A stretch of DNA of 64,000 bases from Paenibacillus ferrarius (GTDB lineage: Bacteria; Bacillota; Bacilli; Paenibacillales; NBRC-103111), in assembly GCF_002027705.1 (NCBI RefSeq), contig NZ_MBTG01000010.1, positions 62,001 through 126,000 of the forward strand. Direction: 5' to 3'. Below, piece after piece: positions 32,916 to 42,085 of the stretch. The notes beneath the pieces are model-generated. The model saw only the letters and a program-made list of their open reading frames with translations, did not search any database and was not told the DNA's origin. The translations under genes and the position numbers were made by a program. Numbering within the stretch: position 1 is the stretch's first letter; each line of letters opens with the position of its first letter.

Positions 32916-33347
32916 TTACTTGTACTTGCTTGTATCAGCAGCACCGAATTCATCGGAAGCTTCATCTGCAGGGGTTGTGCTGACATGGAGCGCTCCCATG
33001 CCTCTTGTCATTCTTGCCAGTGAAGTTGAAAGAGGCTGCAGGAAATCAAGCATAGCTTGAATCGCTACTTGCGGATCGACGGTTTCCCCGCAGGTATAGC
33101 AGTCGAGTGCAGCGAATCCCTTTTCTGGATACGTATGGATGGACATGTGGCTCTCGGATAAAAGAAGGAGAACGGTAGCTCCCTGCGGCTCGAATTGTTT
33201 GGATTGGATGGAAAGAATCGTGGCTCCGCTGGCTTCCGCAGCTTGGACCATTTGCTTGCATAACCGATCAGCCGAATTCAAGTTATCAAACGCAACTCCC
33301 CAAGCATCTACAGCAACATGACGTCCGTAAGTCGAATATTCCATCAT
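32916..33347 (-). CDS. speH: S-adenosylmethionine decarboxylase proenzyme
   Basis: 143 residues, prokaryotic AdoMetDC class with autocleavage at Glu65-Ser66 in LSESHMSIHTYPE; the new N-terminal Ser becomes the pyruvoyl cofactor. Conserved His and Cys (CYTCG) are present, as is FAALDCYTCGETVDP. The product, decarboxylated AdoMet, donates aminopropyl for spermidine. The C-terminus is about 15 residues longer than the B. subtilis protein. It is the last gene of a run with a nitrilase and a YhcX-like gene; it starts right at the nitrilase stop, so translation is coupled. Confidence 0.96.
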   Translation of the reverse strand: MMEYSTYGRHVAVDAWGVAFDNLNSADRLCKQMVQAAEASGATILSIQSKQFEPQGATVLLLLSESHMSIHTYPEKGFAALDCYTCGETVDPQVAIQAMLDFLQPLSTSLARMTRGMGALHVSTTPADEASDEFGAADTSKYK

Positions 33348-34238
33348 TCAGCACTCCTCTATTCGGATTTTGCGCAATTCTCTCTTGTATAAACGACGAC
33401 GGTCATAAAAGGGAGCAACTACGCCTTGCTTGCGATTCTCATGAAGTTTAGCGAAATCCAGCTCGGCAATCACAAACATATCCTGGTTCAACTCACCTGC
33501 GCGGATAATTCCTGCTTCAGAGAAAGGCGTATCACACGGTGTGAATAAGCCAGCTTGGCAGTACCCTTGGTCAACCTGCGGGCGGTCTTCCGGAAGGGAT
33601 CCCACCATACCGCTTAGTACGACGAAAAATTGATTCTCAATCGCTCTGGCTTGGCAGCAATAACGAACACGGTGATAGCCAAATGCCGTATCGGTGTAGG
33701 AGGGACAGAGAACTAATTCCACGCCGCTTTCAGCAGCTAATCTGGCAAGCTCGGGGAATTCAATATCATAACAGGTCAGAATGGCCCAACGTCCCCACTG
33801 CGTTTCAATGATATTCAGTTTATCTCCTTCCACAAGCGACCAGCGGTTTCTTTCCTCAGGCGTTAAATGCAGCTTATTCTGCTCCTCCATACGACCATCT
33901 GGGAAGAAGAGGATAGCTTTATTGACGAATCCTTGTTCCTCCCGGCAAATATGGGTGCCGCCAAGAATGATAACATTCAATTCCCGGCTATAACGCTGAA
34001 AAAAAGTGATATACGCGTTGGTATAAGTGTCTAGATGAGAGCAAGCCTCTTCATGTGTCATCACCTGCTGATAGCTTAGCAAATGTGCCGTGACATATTC
34101 GGGGAAAATAATGAGCTTAGCGCCACGGTCCGCTGCCTCACGTAATTTCTTCCCTAGCCGGGACCAGAATGCGGCGTCGGATTGGACATCTTGCAGACCG
34201 TACTGAGCGGTTGCAACGGTAAGAGTTTGCATGAACAT
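33348..34238 (-). CDS. Carbon-nitrogen hydrolase (nitrilase superfamily)
   Basis: 296 residues with the catalytic triad of the family: Glu in LIIFPEYV, Lys in EEQNKLHLTPEE and Cys in AILTCYDIEFPELARL. This points to amide or carbamoyl hydrolysis; the pattern of neighbours (AdoMetDC and YhcX) suggests an acyl- or carbamoyl-polyamine substrate, which is inference. No signal peptide, so cytosolic. GGGAGGCG lies 9 bases before ATG 34238. It is preceded by the YhcX-like gene (21 bases apart) and directly followed by speH. Confidence 0.9.
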   Translation of the reverse strand: MFMQTLTVATAQYGLQDVQSDAAFWSRLGKKLREAADRGAKLIIFPEYVTAHLLSYQQVMTHEEACSHLDTYTNAYITFFQRYSRELNVIILGGTHICREEQGFVNKAILFFPDGRMEEQNKLHLTPEERNRWSLVEGDKLNIIETQWGRWAILTCYDIEFPELARLAAESGVELVLCPSYTDTAFGYHRVRYCCQARAIENQFFVVLSGMVGSLPEDRPQVDQGYCQAGLFTPCDTPFSEAGIIRAGELNQDMFVIAELDFAKLHENRKQGVVAPFYDRRRLYKRELRKIRIEEC

Positions 34239-34259
34239 GGGCTTAAGCGCCTCCCTTGA

Positions 34260-35798
34260 CTACGAGCGAATTTGAAGGGAATAAATATCTGTTCGGCGAT
34301 CCCGAAATGTGAGGACATCCGTCGACTTGCGATGACGCTGCAAGATTTCCATATCCACCTCGGCCATAATGACCGTTTCTGTATTTTCGCTGCATTCTCC
34401 GGCGATCCCGTCGCGCGGGAAGGAGAAATCAGCAGGCGTGTATACGCCGGACTGCGCGTATTGAATATCCACATTGTCTACATGTGTAAGATTTCCTACA
34501 GTTCCCGAAGTCACGGTGAAAACTTGATTCTCGATCGCACGTGCTTGCGCGCAATATTTAACACGCAGAAAGGCTTGACGATCTTCCGCGCAGAAAGGCA
34601 CGAAAATAATTTGAGCGCCTTCCTCGGCTACAATGCGCGAGATTTCTGGATATTCGATATCGCTGCTTAGCTGGATCGAGATTTTCCCGCAATCGGTATC
34701 GAAGACTTCCAGCTTCGAGCCCCCGTTAATGCCCCACCAGCGCCGTTCATTCGGCGAGATGTGGAGCTTGTACTGTTGTTCAATCGTGCCGTCGCGACGG
34801 AATAAATGACCGACATTATAAATGCGGTTGTTTTTTTCAACGAAATGGGAGCCGCCGATGATGTTCACATTATATTTAACCGCTAATTCGGTAAACAACT
34901 CAACATATTGCTTCGTGTAGGTGGTTAGCTTCCGAACGGCAAGACTCGGCGAGCGTTCCTCCAGGAAGGAGAGCAGCTGCATCGTTACATTTTCCGGGAA
35001 TACGGCAAAGTCCGATTTGTAATCGGCAGAAACATCCACATAATGCTCGCATTGCGTAGCGAATTCCTCAAAGGAATCAATTTTTTTCATCATATATTGA
35101 ATGACGCAGATGCGAACGGGGAACGAGAGCTTATAGTGTGTTTTGCTGTTGCTCGGCTTGTAGTCAATATTGTTCCACTCGAGCAAAGCCGCAAAGTTCA
35201 TCGAGTCCTCGTCATCGGACAAATAATTCGTAATAATACGCTTCAGCGTGAAGCCATTCATCATTTGAAAGGTAAGAACAGGATCATAGATGTTCTGCTG
35301 AAGCACTTCTTCTGCATATTCTCTGGGCGACATCTCATCGCTATGCTTATGATAGCCGGGAATGCGTCCCCCGACGATAATACTCCGTAGATTAAGTTTC
35401 TCGGATAGACGTTTGCGTGCTTCATACAGCCTTCTGCCAATTTTCATACGGCGATAGTCAGGGTGGACCATGACCTCCATACCGTACAAGTTTTCACCGC
35501 GTGGGTTATGGTTGCGAATAAAGCCTTTATCCGTAATCTCTGAATACGTATGCTGCTCTAGGTAATCGTCGAAATTGACGATCAAGCTCGAACATGAGCC
35601 GATGATATCGCCATCCAGCTCAACACAAATTTGTCCCTCCGGGAAAATGCGGATGTGACTTTCCAAATGCTCAATTTTCCAAGGGTTCATATTCGGAAAG
35701 CATATGTGCTGCAAGGCGATAATTTTCGGGAAATCTGCGGCTTCAATGTTGCGGATAATCACTTTCTTTTCAAATTGTGAAATTTGATCCGATGTCAT
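34260..35798 (-). CDS. yhcX: YhcX-like GNAT acetyltransferase fused to nitrilase-like domain
   Basis: 512 residues, the same length as B. subtilis YhcX. Residues about 10-200 form a GNAT domain (VIIRNIEAADFPKIIAL at the start, YGMEVMVHPDYRRMKIGRRLYEARKRL as the acetyl-CoA site). Residues about 225-500 are nitrilase-like, with Glu in DFAVFPENV and Lys in QQYKLHISPNE, but the catalytic Cys position reads SSDIEYPE where the neighbouring nitrilase has TCYDIEFPE, so Cys is replaced by Ser and the domain may be inactive or altered. The ATG at 35798 has GGGGAG upstream. It is the first gene of an operon with a nitrilase and speH. Confidence 0.9.
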   Translation of the reverse strand: MTSDQISQFEKKVIIRNIEAADFPKIIALQHICFPNMNPWKIEHLESHIRIFPEGQICVELDGDIIGSCSSLIVNFDDYLEQHTYSEITDKGFIRNHNPRGENLYGMEVMVHPDYRRMKIGRRLYEARKRLSEKLNLRSIIVGGRIPGYHKHSDEMSPREYAEEVLQQNIYDPVLTFQMMNGFTLKRIITNYLSDDEDSMNFAALLEWNNIDYKPSNSKTHYKLSFPVRICVIQYMMKKIDSFEEFATQCEHYVDVSADYKSDFAVFPENVTMQLLSFLEERSPSLAVRKLTTYTKQYVELFTELAVKYNVNIIGGSHFVEKNNRIYNVGHLFRRDGTIEQQYKLHISPNERRWWGINGGSKLEVFDTDCGKISIQLSSDIEYPEISRIVAEEGAQIIFVPFCAEDRQAFLRVKYCAQARAIENQVFTVTSGTVGNLTHVDNVDIQYAQSGVYTPADFSFPRDGIAGECSENTETVIMAEVDMEILQRHRKSTDVLTFRDRRTDIYSLQIRS

Positions 35799-36152
35799 AT
35801 AGTCTCCCCATTCAAGCGTTAGTTTGTCTTCATTATAAGCCTGTACTTTAATACCCGTATTATTGGAAGGTAAAAGGATTGTAAACTTTGACAAGATTCG
35901 TCATTTTACTTCGCCTGCCCAGTAAATATGAAAGCGTTTCATAAAATGGTCTTTTTTTAGTAAAAAGTTATTTTTTGCTTCGATTTGCATAAAAAAAGGT
36001 TATTTACTTCCAAGATTCGACAATTCAACGATTTTCGGATAAAATGATGTCGAATATATACAATAATTTACTCTTATTTCTCGAAAGAGGGTGCTGCCCT
36101 TGAAGGTTTAATAGATTCATTCTAGTTAAAAGAAAATGGAGGCTAAACGATT
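35799..36152. other. Divergent intergenic region between yhcX and chemoreceptor genes
   Basis: 354 bases, very A/T-rich. It includes a cre-like palindrome at 35929-35941, A/T tracts between 35950 and 36000, and the GGAGG site of the chemoreceptor gene at 36138-36142. No clear SigD promoter was found for the chemoreceptor. Confidence 0.6.
35929..35941. promoter_or_regulatory. cre-like / LacI-family operator palindrome
   Basis: TGAAA-GCG-TTTCA resembles a CcpA site but is one base short of the usual 14 and so is only a candidate. It lies 131 bases before the yhcX start. Confidence 0.35.
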
Positions 36153-37907
36153 ATGGGCAAAAAAATCAGTATGTCTTTTTTTACAAAGAACTTATTGCTT
36201 TCATCCTTTAATATCTTTTTGATTGGCGTATTGCTTATCGTTTCCAGCTATTTTATTCAAAAGAGTATTCTGATCAATCAGCTTCACAATCAAATTCAAA
36301 CGGTCACAGAGACCTGGTTCAAGCAAATAGATTCAAATAAAGTTCAAACGGCAATGAAGGAAAAAAGCTTTAAAGGTCCTGTCCAGACAGAGCTTAGATC
36401 GCTGATGGATGACATTAGTAAATACAATCCGACGATTGCACAGGCTTATATATTCGGCACAGAGCTGCAGGACGGCAATAAAACATCGCTTGGCGTTGTT
36501 CCGACGCATCTCATCCAGCCGCTGGAGGAGGCCAAATTAACAATCGGAGATATGTATGAGCAGCCCCCAGTCATAGCCAAAACGGTCAAAAACATGCTGG
36601 GTTCCAAAGTTGAAACATTCTCGGACGTATATGCCGACGATTATGGGACATGGACAACAATTACATATCCGATTAAAGATCAAAGCGGTGCGATCTATGC
36701 CTATTTCGCCGTAGACACAGACGCTCGTGCTATACCTGAGGGCTTAAATAAGCTGCTAATCTATGGGCTCACGATCCTGATTGTTTCCCTCATCGTGATT
36801 ATTTCGGTTCAATATTTTATTGTTAGAAGAACGTTGTCGCCGATCCGGGAATTAATTCGAGGCATTGAACAGGTGAGCGCTGGCAACCTGGATGTCGAGC
36901 TTCGGACAGGTACGGACGATCTTGGCACAATTAATAAGAAATTTAATCATATGGTCAACACGATGAACAATACGATTGTCAAAGTACAAGAGCTTTCTGT
37001 CCATGTGGCTGAATCGGCGAAAGGTCTGTATACGACCACAGAAAAGAATAATCTGCATGCCGAAACAATTAATTCTCATATCAAAATGATTACGGGCAAT
37101 ATCCAGCATCAAGAGCAGTCCAGTATGGAAAGCTCGCGGGCAATTTCGGAAATTACAAGTGTGATCCAAACGATTGCACACAGCTCGTCGACCGTTGCTG
37201 ACGAAGTAAACGACGTAGAGACCAAGTCTGTGCAAGGTGACATCGTCGTGAAAAGCATGGTTGAGCAGATGGCGCTCATCAACCAGTTCGTACATGCGAC
37301 TTCTGAAACGGTCCGTTTGTTAGACCGCCGTTCGCAGGAAATCGGGAACATTCTCGGCGTCATTACTGGTATTGCCAGTCAAACGAATATGTTGGCATTG
37401 AATGCAGCTATTGAGGCCTCCCGGGTAGGTGAGCACGGGCGCGGTTTCGCCGTTGTTGCCGGAGAAGTGCGCAAGCTGGCTGAGCAGTCCAATCAATCCG
37501 CTGATCAAATTTCCTCGTTGATCAAAGAAGTGCAAACAGAGATCCATCAAGCGTCCCAATCCATCAACGAAGGTACTCACGTTGTTGAAAAAGGAGTGAT
37601 CATGGCGGAGGAAACCGGTCATTTGTTCACGGACATTTTAAGTGCAACCAAAAATGTGTCCGCTCAAATTCAGGATGTATCGAGTGCTGCTCAGGAAATA
37701 TCGGCAGGCACGGAACAAATATCCGCGAATGCTGACGAGCTTAGTGTTGCCGTTAGCAAGACAGCGACCAACGCAAGTGAAATCAGCCACTCCATCGACG
37801 AACAGAAACATCATTTAGAATCCATCGTTCAATCATCCAATGTTCTTTCAGCAACGGCAGAGGATCTTAAGGAACTTATCAAGCAATTTAAAGTTAAAAA
37901 ATTGTAA
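36153..37907 (+). CDS. Methyl-accepting chemotaxis protein
   Basis: 584 residues. TM1 at about 14-34, an extracellular sensor of about 160 residues (PYST-like dCache/sCache, YADDYGTWTTITYPIKDQSGAIYAYFAVD), TM2 at about 198-222, HAMP (223-275, RRTLSPIRELIRGIEQVSAGNLDVELRT), then a signalling domain with the conserved tip IASQTNMLALNAAIEASRVGEHGRGFAVVAGEVRKLAEQS that contacts CheA and CheW. It ends 17 bases before the NRPS gene, with no terminator between them, so both are likely on one mRNA. The ligand is unknown. Confidence 0.95.
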   Translation: MGKKISMSFFTKNLLLSSFNIFLIGVLLIVSSYFIQKSILINQLHNQIQTVTETWFKQIDSNKVQTAMKEKSFKGPVQTELRSLMDDISKYNPTIAQAYIFGTELQDGNKTSLGVVPTHLIQPLEEAKLTIGDMYEQPPVIAKTVKNMLGSKVETFSDVYADDYGTWTTITYPIKDQSGAIYAYFAVDTDARAIPEGLNKLLIYGLTILIVSLIVIISVQYFIVRRTLSPIRELIRGIEQVSAGNLDVELRTGTDDLGTINKKFNHMVNTMNNTIVKVQELSVHVAESAKGLYTTTEKNNLHAETINSHIKMITGNIQHQEQSSMESSRAISEITSVIQTIAHSSSTVADEVNDVETKSVQGDIVVKSMVEQMALINQFVHATSETVRLLDRRSQEIGNILGVITGIASQTNMLALNAAIEASRVGEHGRGFAVVAGEVRKLAEQSNQSADQISSLIKEVQTEIHQASQSINEGTHVVEKGVIMAEETGHLFTDILSATKNVSAQIQDVSSAAQEISAGTEQISANADELSVAVSKTATNASEISHSIDEQKHHLESIVQSSNVLSATAEDLKELIKQFKVKKL

Positions 37908-37924
37908 GAGCGAGGATACCCTAT

Positions 37925-40900
37925 ATGACCATAGAGAGAATGAACCCATCGGATCAGAGAAAAGAGATCGAGTACAATGTGATTCAAATTCCGTTAGACT
38001 TTGCTCGCCAGTCCAGAACATATCAGTATGCAAGGCTGCAAATGGAACTGCCATCCCCTTTGCGGAGCATGATAGACAAGCAGTATACAAGTCAGCAGGA
38101 TCGCTTAGCCTTATTCTTAAGCATCTACGCGGCATGGATTTATCGCTTCTCCGGAGAGCATGATATTGTCGTCGGTACTATCGCAGATCGTTTTCCAGCC
38201 TGTTCAGTTCTAGTCTCTGTAGAACGCGCCAAAACGTTTCGAGACCTGTATAGCGCTGTGCGCAGACAACTGGACAGACCATCGTCAGAAGGGATTAGTC
38301 ACCCAGAGACGTTTCTCACTCTCAATCATCAACTCGAAACCCCGGATCATTCGATCTTGAACTGGTCGTTTACACATAACAACCAACGACTCAGCTTGTG
38401 CTTGGAATATGATGTATCACTTTTTAAAGATTCTACGGTTCAACGCTTTAGACAAGCGTATGTCAAACTGCTCGAGGCTGTATTGGCTGATGATGCTGTT
38501 CATATCGGCTTGGTGCCTCTCTTGTCAGATGAGGAGCTTGCGATCTACGACCAGATGAACGATACAGCGTTCCATTATCCAACAGACTTCACGGTTCATC
38601 GGATGTTCGAACAGGCTGCTGACAGATTCGGCAGCCGCCTCTCTATTTCTTCTGAAGAGGGGTCGTATACATACGAAGCTTTGAATGAGCGGGCAAACCA
38701 AGTCGCGCATATGCTGCTCAGCAAAGGGCTGCGCAAGGGTGATTTCGTAACCTTATTCATGGAACGCAGCCTTGATACGATCATCAGCTTACTGGGCGTT
38801 CTCAAAGCTGGAGGGGCTTATGTACCCGTTGATCCGGAGTATCCCGAAGAGCGCATTCGCTACATTGTTGGGGATACCAAAGCCGGCTATATCCTGACTA
38901 AGCAGATCCATGCCGAACGCTCTGAGCAGCTCACGGCAAGTCTTGGAACTGTGAAGGAAATTATGCTGATCGATGGTGACTTGAGCGCTTATGCTGCGGA
39001 TAATCCGCAGGTAAGCGTCGATCCGGACGATCTAGCTTATGTGATCTACACGTCGGGCTCCACCGGTCAGCCGAAGGGCACGCTTCTGGCGCATCGAGGC
39101 GCTGTCAATCTGGGCACGTTCATTTGCCACAAATTTGGGATCACAGAGCAGGACGTGCTGACCCAGTTCGCAACGTTCAGCTTCGACGCCTCTGTCTGGG
39201 AAGTCATTAGCGCTTTATATGCGGGAGCGCATTTGCATTTATTATCGGCGGAAGAACGAGTTTCGATCGAAGCTTTCGCGGATGCTGTCGCTAAAGCGCA
39301 AACGACGATCATTCCGGCCGTGCCTACTGTGTTCTTCAATCAACTGGCTGTTCGTCTGTCTGAGACAGGATTTCGTAAGCTAGCTAGTTTGAGAGCAGTC
39401 ATGATAGCTGGTGAAGCCTTATATGGCGAACAAGTCAGGGCGTTCCAAACCAAATCGAATGGTCAGATCGATATTTACAATTTGTACGGTCCAACGGAAT
39501 GCACGATCGGCACGACGTTTCACCGGATCAGTGAGCCTATCCCGGAGAAACTGACACATATACCGATCGGAACGCCAAATGGGAATTATAGGGTATACAT
39601 CGTCAATCAGGAGCTGCAGTTGTGTCCGTTGAATGTTCCCGGAGAGCTTCTAATTGCCAGCGTGGGCTTGGCTAAGGGTTATCTCAATCAACCGCTCAAA
39701 ACAGCGGAAGCGTTCATTCCGAGCCCGTTTAATCCCGATGAGATGGTGTATAAATCCGGCGATATTGTCAAGCTTCTGGAAGACGGAACGATCGAATATG
39801 TAACACGGCGAGATTCGCAAGTTAAAATTCGGGGTCATCGCATAGAAATCGGAGCGATCGAGGATTACTTAACTAAGTATCCCAATATCCAGGATACAGC
39901 CGTCATCCCAGTGAAGGAGCCCGGCGGGCAGCAGGCGTTGGTCGGCTACTACACGACAAAGGATGGATCGCCTTTGCCTGCCTCGTTAATTCGAACGTTC
40001 CTGCATGACAAGCTGCCAGCTTACTATGTTCCCAAATGGCTCGTTCAGCTTGAGGAAATGCCGCTTTCTCCAACAGGAAAAGTGGAGCGGAAGAAGCTTG
40101 CAGGTTATGCGCTTGAACAAAATGAAGAGCAAATCTTCATAGATGAAACTAAGAAGCCTGCAACCGAATATCAAAAGCTTATTGCTGCTGCTTGGGAAGT
40201 TAATCTAGGCAAGAAACAGCTTAGCATTGAGGACGATTTTTTCGAAATTGGCGGAGACTCGCTAGGCGTTATTCAAGTGCTTGTGCACTTGAAGCCATAC
40301 TGCCTGCAGTTAGCAATCCAAGACTTGTTCCAGTATAAAACGATGGAGCAGCTTGCTAAGCGGATGGAGCAGTTGGATCAAGAGGTCCAGTATGTGCGCG
40401 AGCGCACCCGTCCCAAAGCGATCAAAGTGCTTCATGAGTACCCGCGCATTGAACAACTGGCGGGCTTATCCGAGAATCCTGCCAATGTCAAAGAAGCAGC
40501 GTGCATTGTGTTAACCGGAGCCACCGGCTATCTGGGATCACATATCTTGTATGAGCTCTTGAAGAAAAGCTCAGCTCAGATCATCGCCTACATCCGTCAT
40601 TCACCGGGACAATCTGCCTACAGCAGGCTTCAGGGCGTGATGTTGACGTACTTTGGGGACAGTTTGCTAGAACTGATGAAAGAGCGGGTTCAGGTTATTG
40701 AAGGTGAATTGTCAACACCACAACTAGGCTTGTCGACCCAAGACTGGGAGCGAATCAGCGGTCAAACGGATGCGATCATTCATGCAGCAGCTGACGTGAG
40801 ACATTTCGGCAGTGTGGAACAGTTTGAGCAGACGAATGTGCGAGGCACCCAGTATTTGATTGAACTCGCGGAGTCGAAGCCTGGCATTCAATTCCATCAT

Positions 40901-41641
40901 ATTTCAACCATCGCTATCCCTGAAGATCTGGCACTTAATCATCAGTGGGAGTCGGTTGAGCAGTTGAATGATTTCTCGCCCAATCTGAATATTGAGAGTG
41001 TGTACTCCAGCAGTAAGCTGGCTGCCGAAAAACTGGTTCTGGCTGCAGCCAAGCGAGGATTGGCCGTCAGCATTTACCGCCCGGCGAATCTTACCTGCCA
41101 TTCGGTGACAGGCAAATTTCAGACGAACATTGACAGCAATGCTTTTTATCGTATGATGAAAGCCATGCTCCTGCTAGGCAAAGCGCCTGAAGCCGAATGG
41201 CTTGTGGACCTTACACCAATTGATTATGCCAGCAGTTCGATTGTCGAGCTTGTTCTGAAGCAAGAGGCAATTGGGCATATGTTTCATATTTGCAATCCGA
41301 ATCCTATTCCGTATTCGAAGCTCATCGACTACGTCAATCAAATGGGATATCCAGTAGAAACGCTGCCCTTCGACACGTATACAAGATGGCTGCTCGATCC
41401 TAATTATGTGAAAAATCAAGAGGCTCTTGCTCTGGCTATGGCGCAGTTGGAAGGCGACGGAGCCAAAGATTCGGAGTTCCAGTATGGCTGTGAGCTTACC
41501 TTGTCATACTTAGACGATTCAGATTTTAAGTGTGCTGCATCCGACTTTGCCTTCATTCAGAAATTAATTAGTTACGCTGTACATATTGGCTATTTCCCTA
41601 TGCCGCAGAAGCGGCGCGAACCAAGCAAATTGCTTGTATAA
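37925..41641 (+). CDS. NRPS-like enzyme: partial C - A - T - thioester reductase
   Basis: 1238 residues. Residues 1-205 resemble the C-terminal half of a condensation domain without the HHxxxDG motif. A domain about 215-715 has intact cores (YVIYTSGSTGQPKG, FSFDASVWE, NLYGPTECTIG, QVKIRGHRIEIG, SPTGKVERKKL). T domain: phosphopantetheine Ser in GGDSLG at about 779. Reductase from about 860 has NADP site GATGYLGSH and YSSSK. It would activate one amino acid, load it and release it as an aldehyde or alcohol, as in Lys2 or other A-T-R enzymes. The substrate-code positions read D-A-W-P-M-A-L-I-G by eye, which I cannot assign. AGCGAGGATAC lies before the ATG. It follows the chemoreceptor gene. Confidence 0.92.
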   Translation: MTIERMNPSDQRKEIEYNVIQIPLDFARQSRTYQYARLQMELPSPLRSMIDKQYTSQQDRLALFLSIYAAWIYRFSGEHDIVVGTIADRFPACSVLVSVERAKTFRDLYSAVRRQLDRPSSEGISHPETFLTLNHQLETPDHSILNWSFTHNNQRLSLCLEYDVSLFKDSTVQRFRQAYVKLLEAVLADDAVHIGLVPLLSDEELAIYDQMNDTAFHYPTDFTVHRMFEQAADRFGSRLSISSEEGSYTYEALNERANQVAHMLLSKGLRKGDFVTLFMERSLDTIISLLGVLKAGGAYVPVDPEYPEERIRYIVGDTKAGYILTKQIHAERSEQLTASLGTVKEIMLIDGDLSAYAADNPQVSVDPDDLAYVIYTSGSTGQPKGTLLAHRGAVNLGTFICHKFGITEQDVLTQFATFSFDASVWEVISALYAGAHLHLLSAEERVSIEAFADAVAKAQTTIIPAVPTVFFNQLAVRLSETGFRKLASLRAVMIAGEALYGEQVRAFQTKSNGQIDIYNLYGPTECTIGTTFHRISEPIPEKLTHIPIGTPNGNYRVYIVNQELQLCPLNVPGELLIASVGLAKGYLNQPLKTAEAFIPSPFNPDEMVYKSGDIVKLLEDGTIEYVTRRDSQVKIRGHRIEIGAIEDYLTKYPNIQDTAVIPVKEPGGQQALVGYYTTKDGSPLPASLIRTFLHDKLPAYYVPKWLVQLEEMPLSPTGKVERKKLAGYALEQNEEQIFIDETKKPATEYQKLIAAAWEVNLGKKQLSIEDDFFEIGGDSLGVIQVLVHLKPYCLQLAIQDLFQYKTMEQLAKRMEQLDQEVQYVRERTRPKAIKVLHEYPRIEQLAGLSENPANVKEAACIVLTGATGYLGSHILYELLKKSSAQIIAYIRHSPGQSAYSRLQGVMLTYFGDSLLELMKERVQVIEGELSTPQLGLSTQDWERISGQTDAIIHAAADVRHFGSVEQFEQTNVRGTQYLIELAESKPGIQFHHISTIAIPEDLALNHQWESVEQLNDFSPNLNIESVYSSSKLAAEKLVLAAAKRGLAVSIYRPANLTCHSVTGKFQTNIDSNAFYRMMKAMLLLGKAPEAEWLVDLTPIDYASSSIVELVLKQEAIGHMFHICNPNPIPYSKLIDYVNQMGYPVETLPFDTYTRWLLDPNYVKNQEALALAMAQLEGDGAKDSEFQYGCELTLSYLDDSDFKCAASDFAFIQKLISYAVHIGYFPMPQKRREPSKLLV

Positions 41642-41654
41642 ATAACTTAACAAG

Positions 41655-41690
41655 GCAAAAAGGCCCACACAACGCGTGTGGGCCTTTTTG
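41655..41690. terminator. Bidirectional terminator
   Basis: AAAAAGGCCCACAC pairs with GTGTGGGCCTTTTT. It lies between the NRPS gene and the convergent DUF4183 gene. Confidence 0.9.
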
Positions 41691-41717
41691 CTTCGTCACA
41701 TTTGGTCATTAAAAATA

Positions 41718-42002
41718 TTAGTTCACAACAAACTCAATGACAATTGGAGTCCCAGGATCGAGTGCATCACCATTTGGAATAGTAATAGCCGTAGTAGTAA
41801 CGGTTGAAGTATCAGCTGATTGAATCTGTCCATTGATGTACAGATTATAATACGCTGGCGCCGCTGGAAAAGCAGTGGCAGGAGTACCTGTGTCATTGGT
41901 GGTTGCTGTTGCAAGAATATTAAAAGCAACCCCGACACCTGTTCCATTTGCTGCTGTAGCACTGAATCTTCTCGAAGCCATAAAAGGCTTTGTAATTGGC
42001 AT
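41718..42002 (-). CDS. DUF4183 protein (exosporium-type)
   Basis: 94 residues, beta-rich, with the DUF4183 pattern (FPAAPAYYNLYINGQIQS, TITIPNGDALDPGTPIVIEFVVN). These domains occur at the C-terminus of collagen-like exosporium proteins, and the next gene has one fused to collagen repeats. AGAGGTGAT precedes ATG 42002; an in-frame upstream extension to 42032 would run over the promoter. A SigK-type -10 (CATATGCTA) lies 25 bases upstream. It is probably a spore-surface protein. Confidence 0.88.
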   Translation of the reverse strand: MPITKPFMASRRFSATAANGTGVGVAFNILATATTNDTGTPATAFPAAPAYYNLYINGQIQSADTSTVTTTAITIPNGDALDPGTPIVIEFVVN

Positions 42003-42026
42003 GAATATCACCTCTCTTCTCTCAAC

Positions 42027-42035
42027 TAGCATATG
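42027..42035 (-). promoter_or_regulatory. SigK-like -10 of the DUF4183 gene
   Basis: CATATGCTA fits CATANNNTA exactly on the minus strand. A matching -35 AC is not at the usual 16-base distance. Confidence 0.45.
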
Positions 42036-42085
42036 TTATTGATAGTTAATAGGAACGGCTAATCCATAACGTACATTTGATTATT

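Noticed and set aside
35929..35941. Certain CcpA (cre) site before yhcX
   Set aside because: The palindrome is 13 rather than 14 bases, so it is kept only as a low-confidence candidate.
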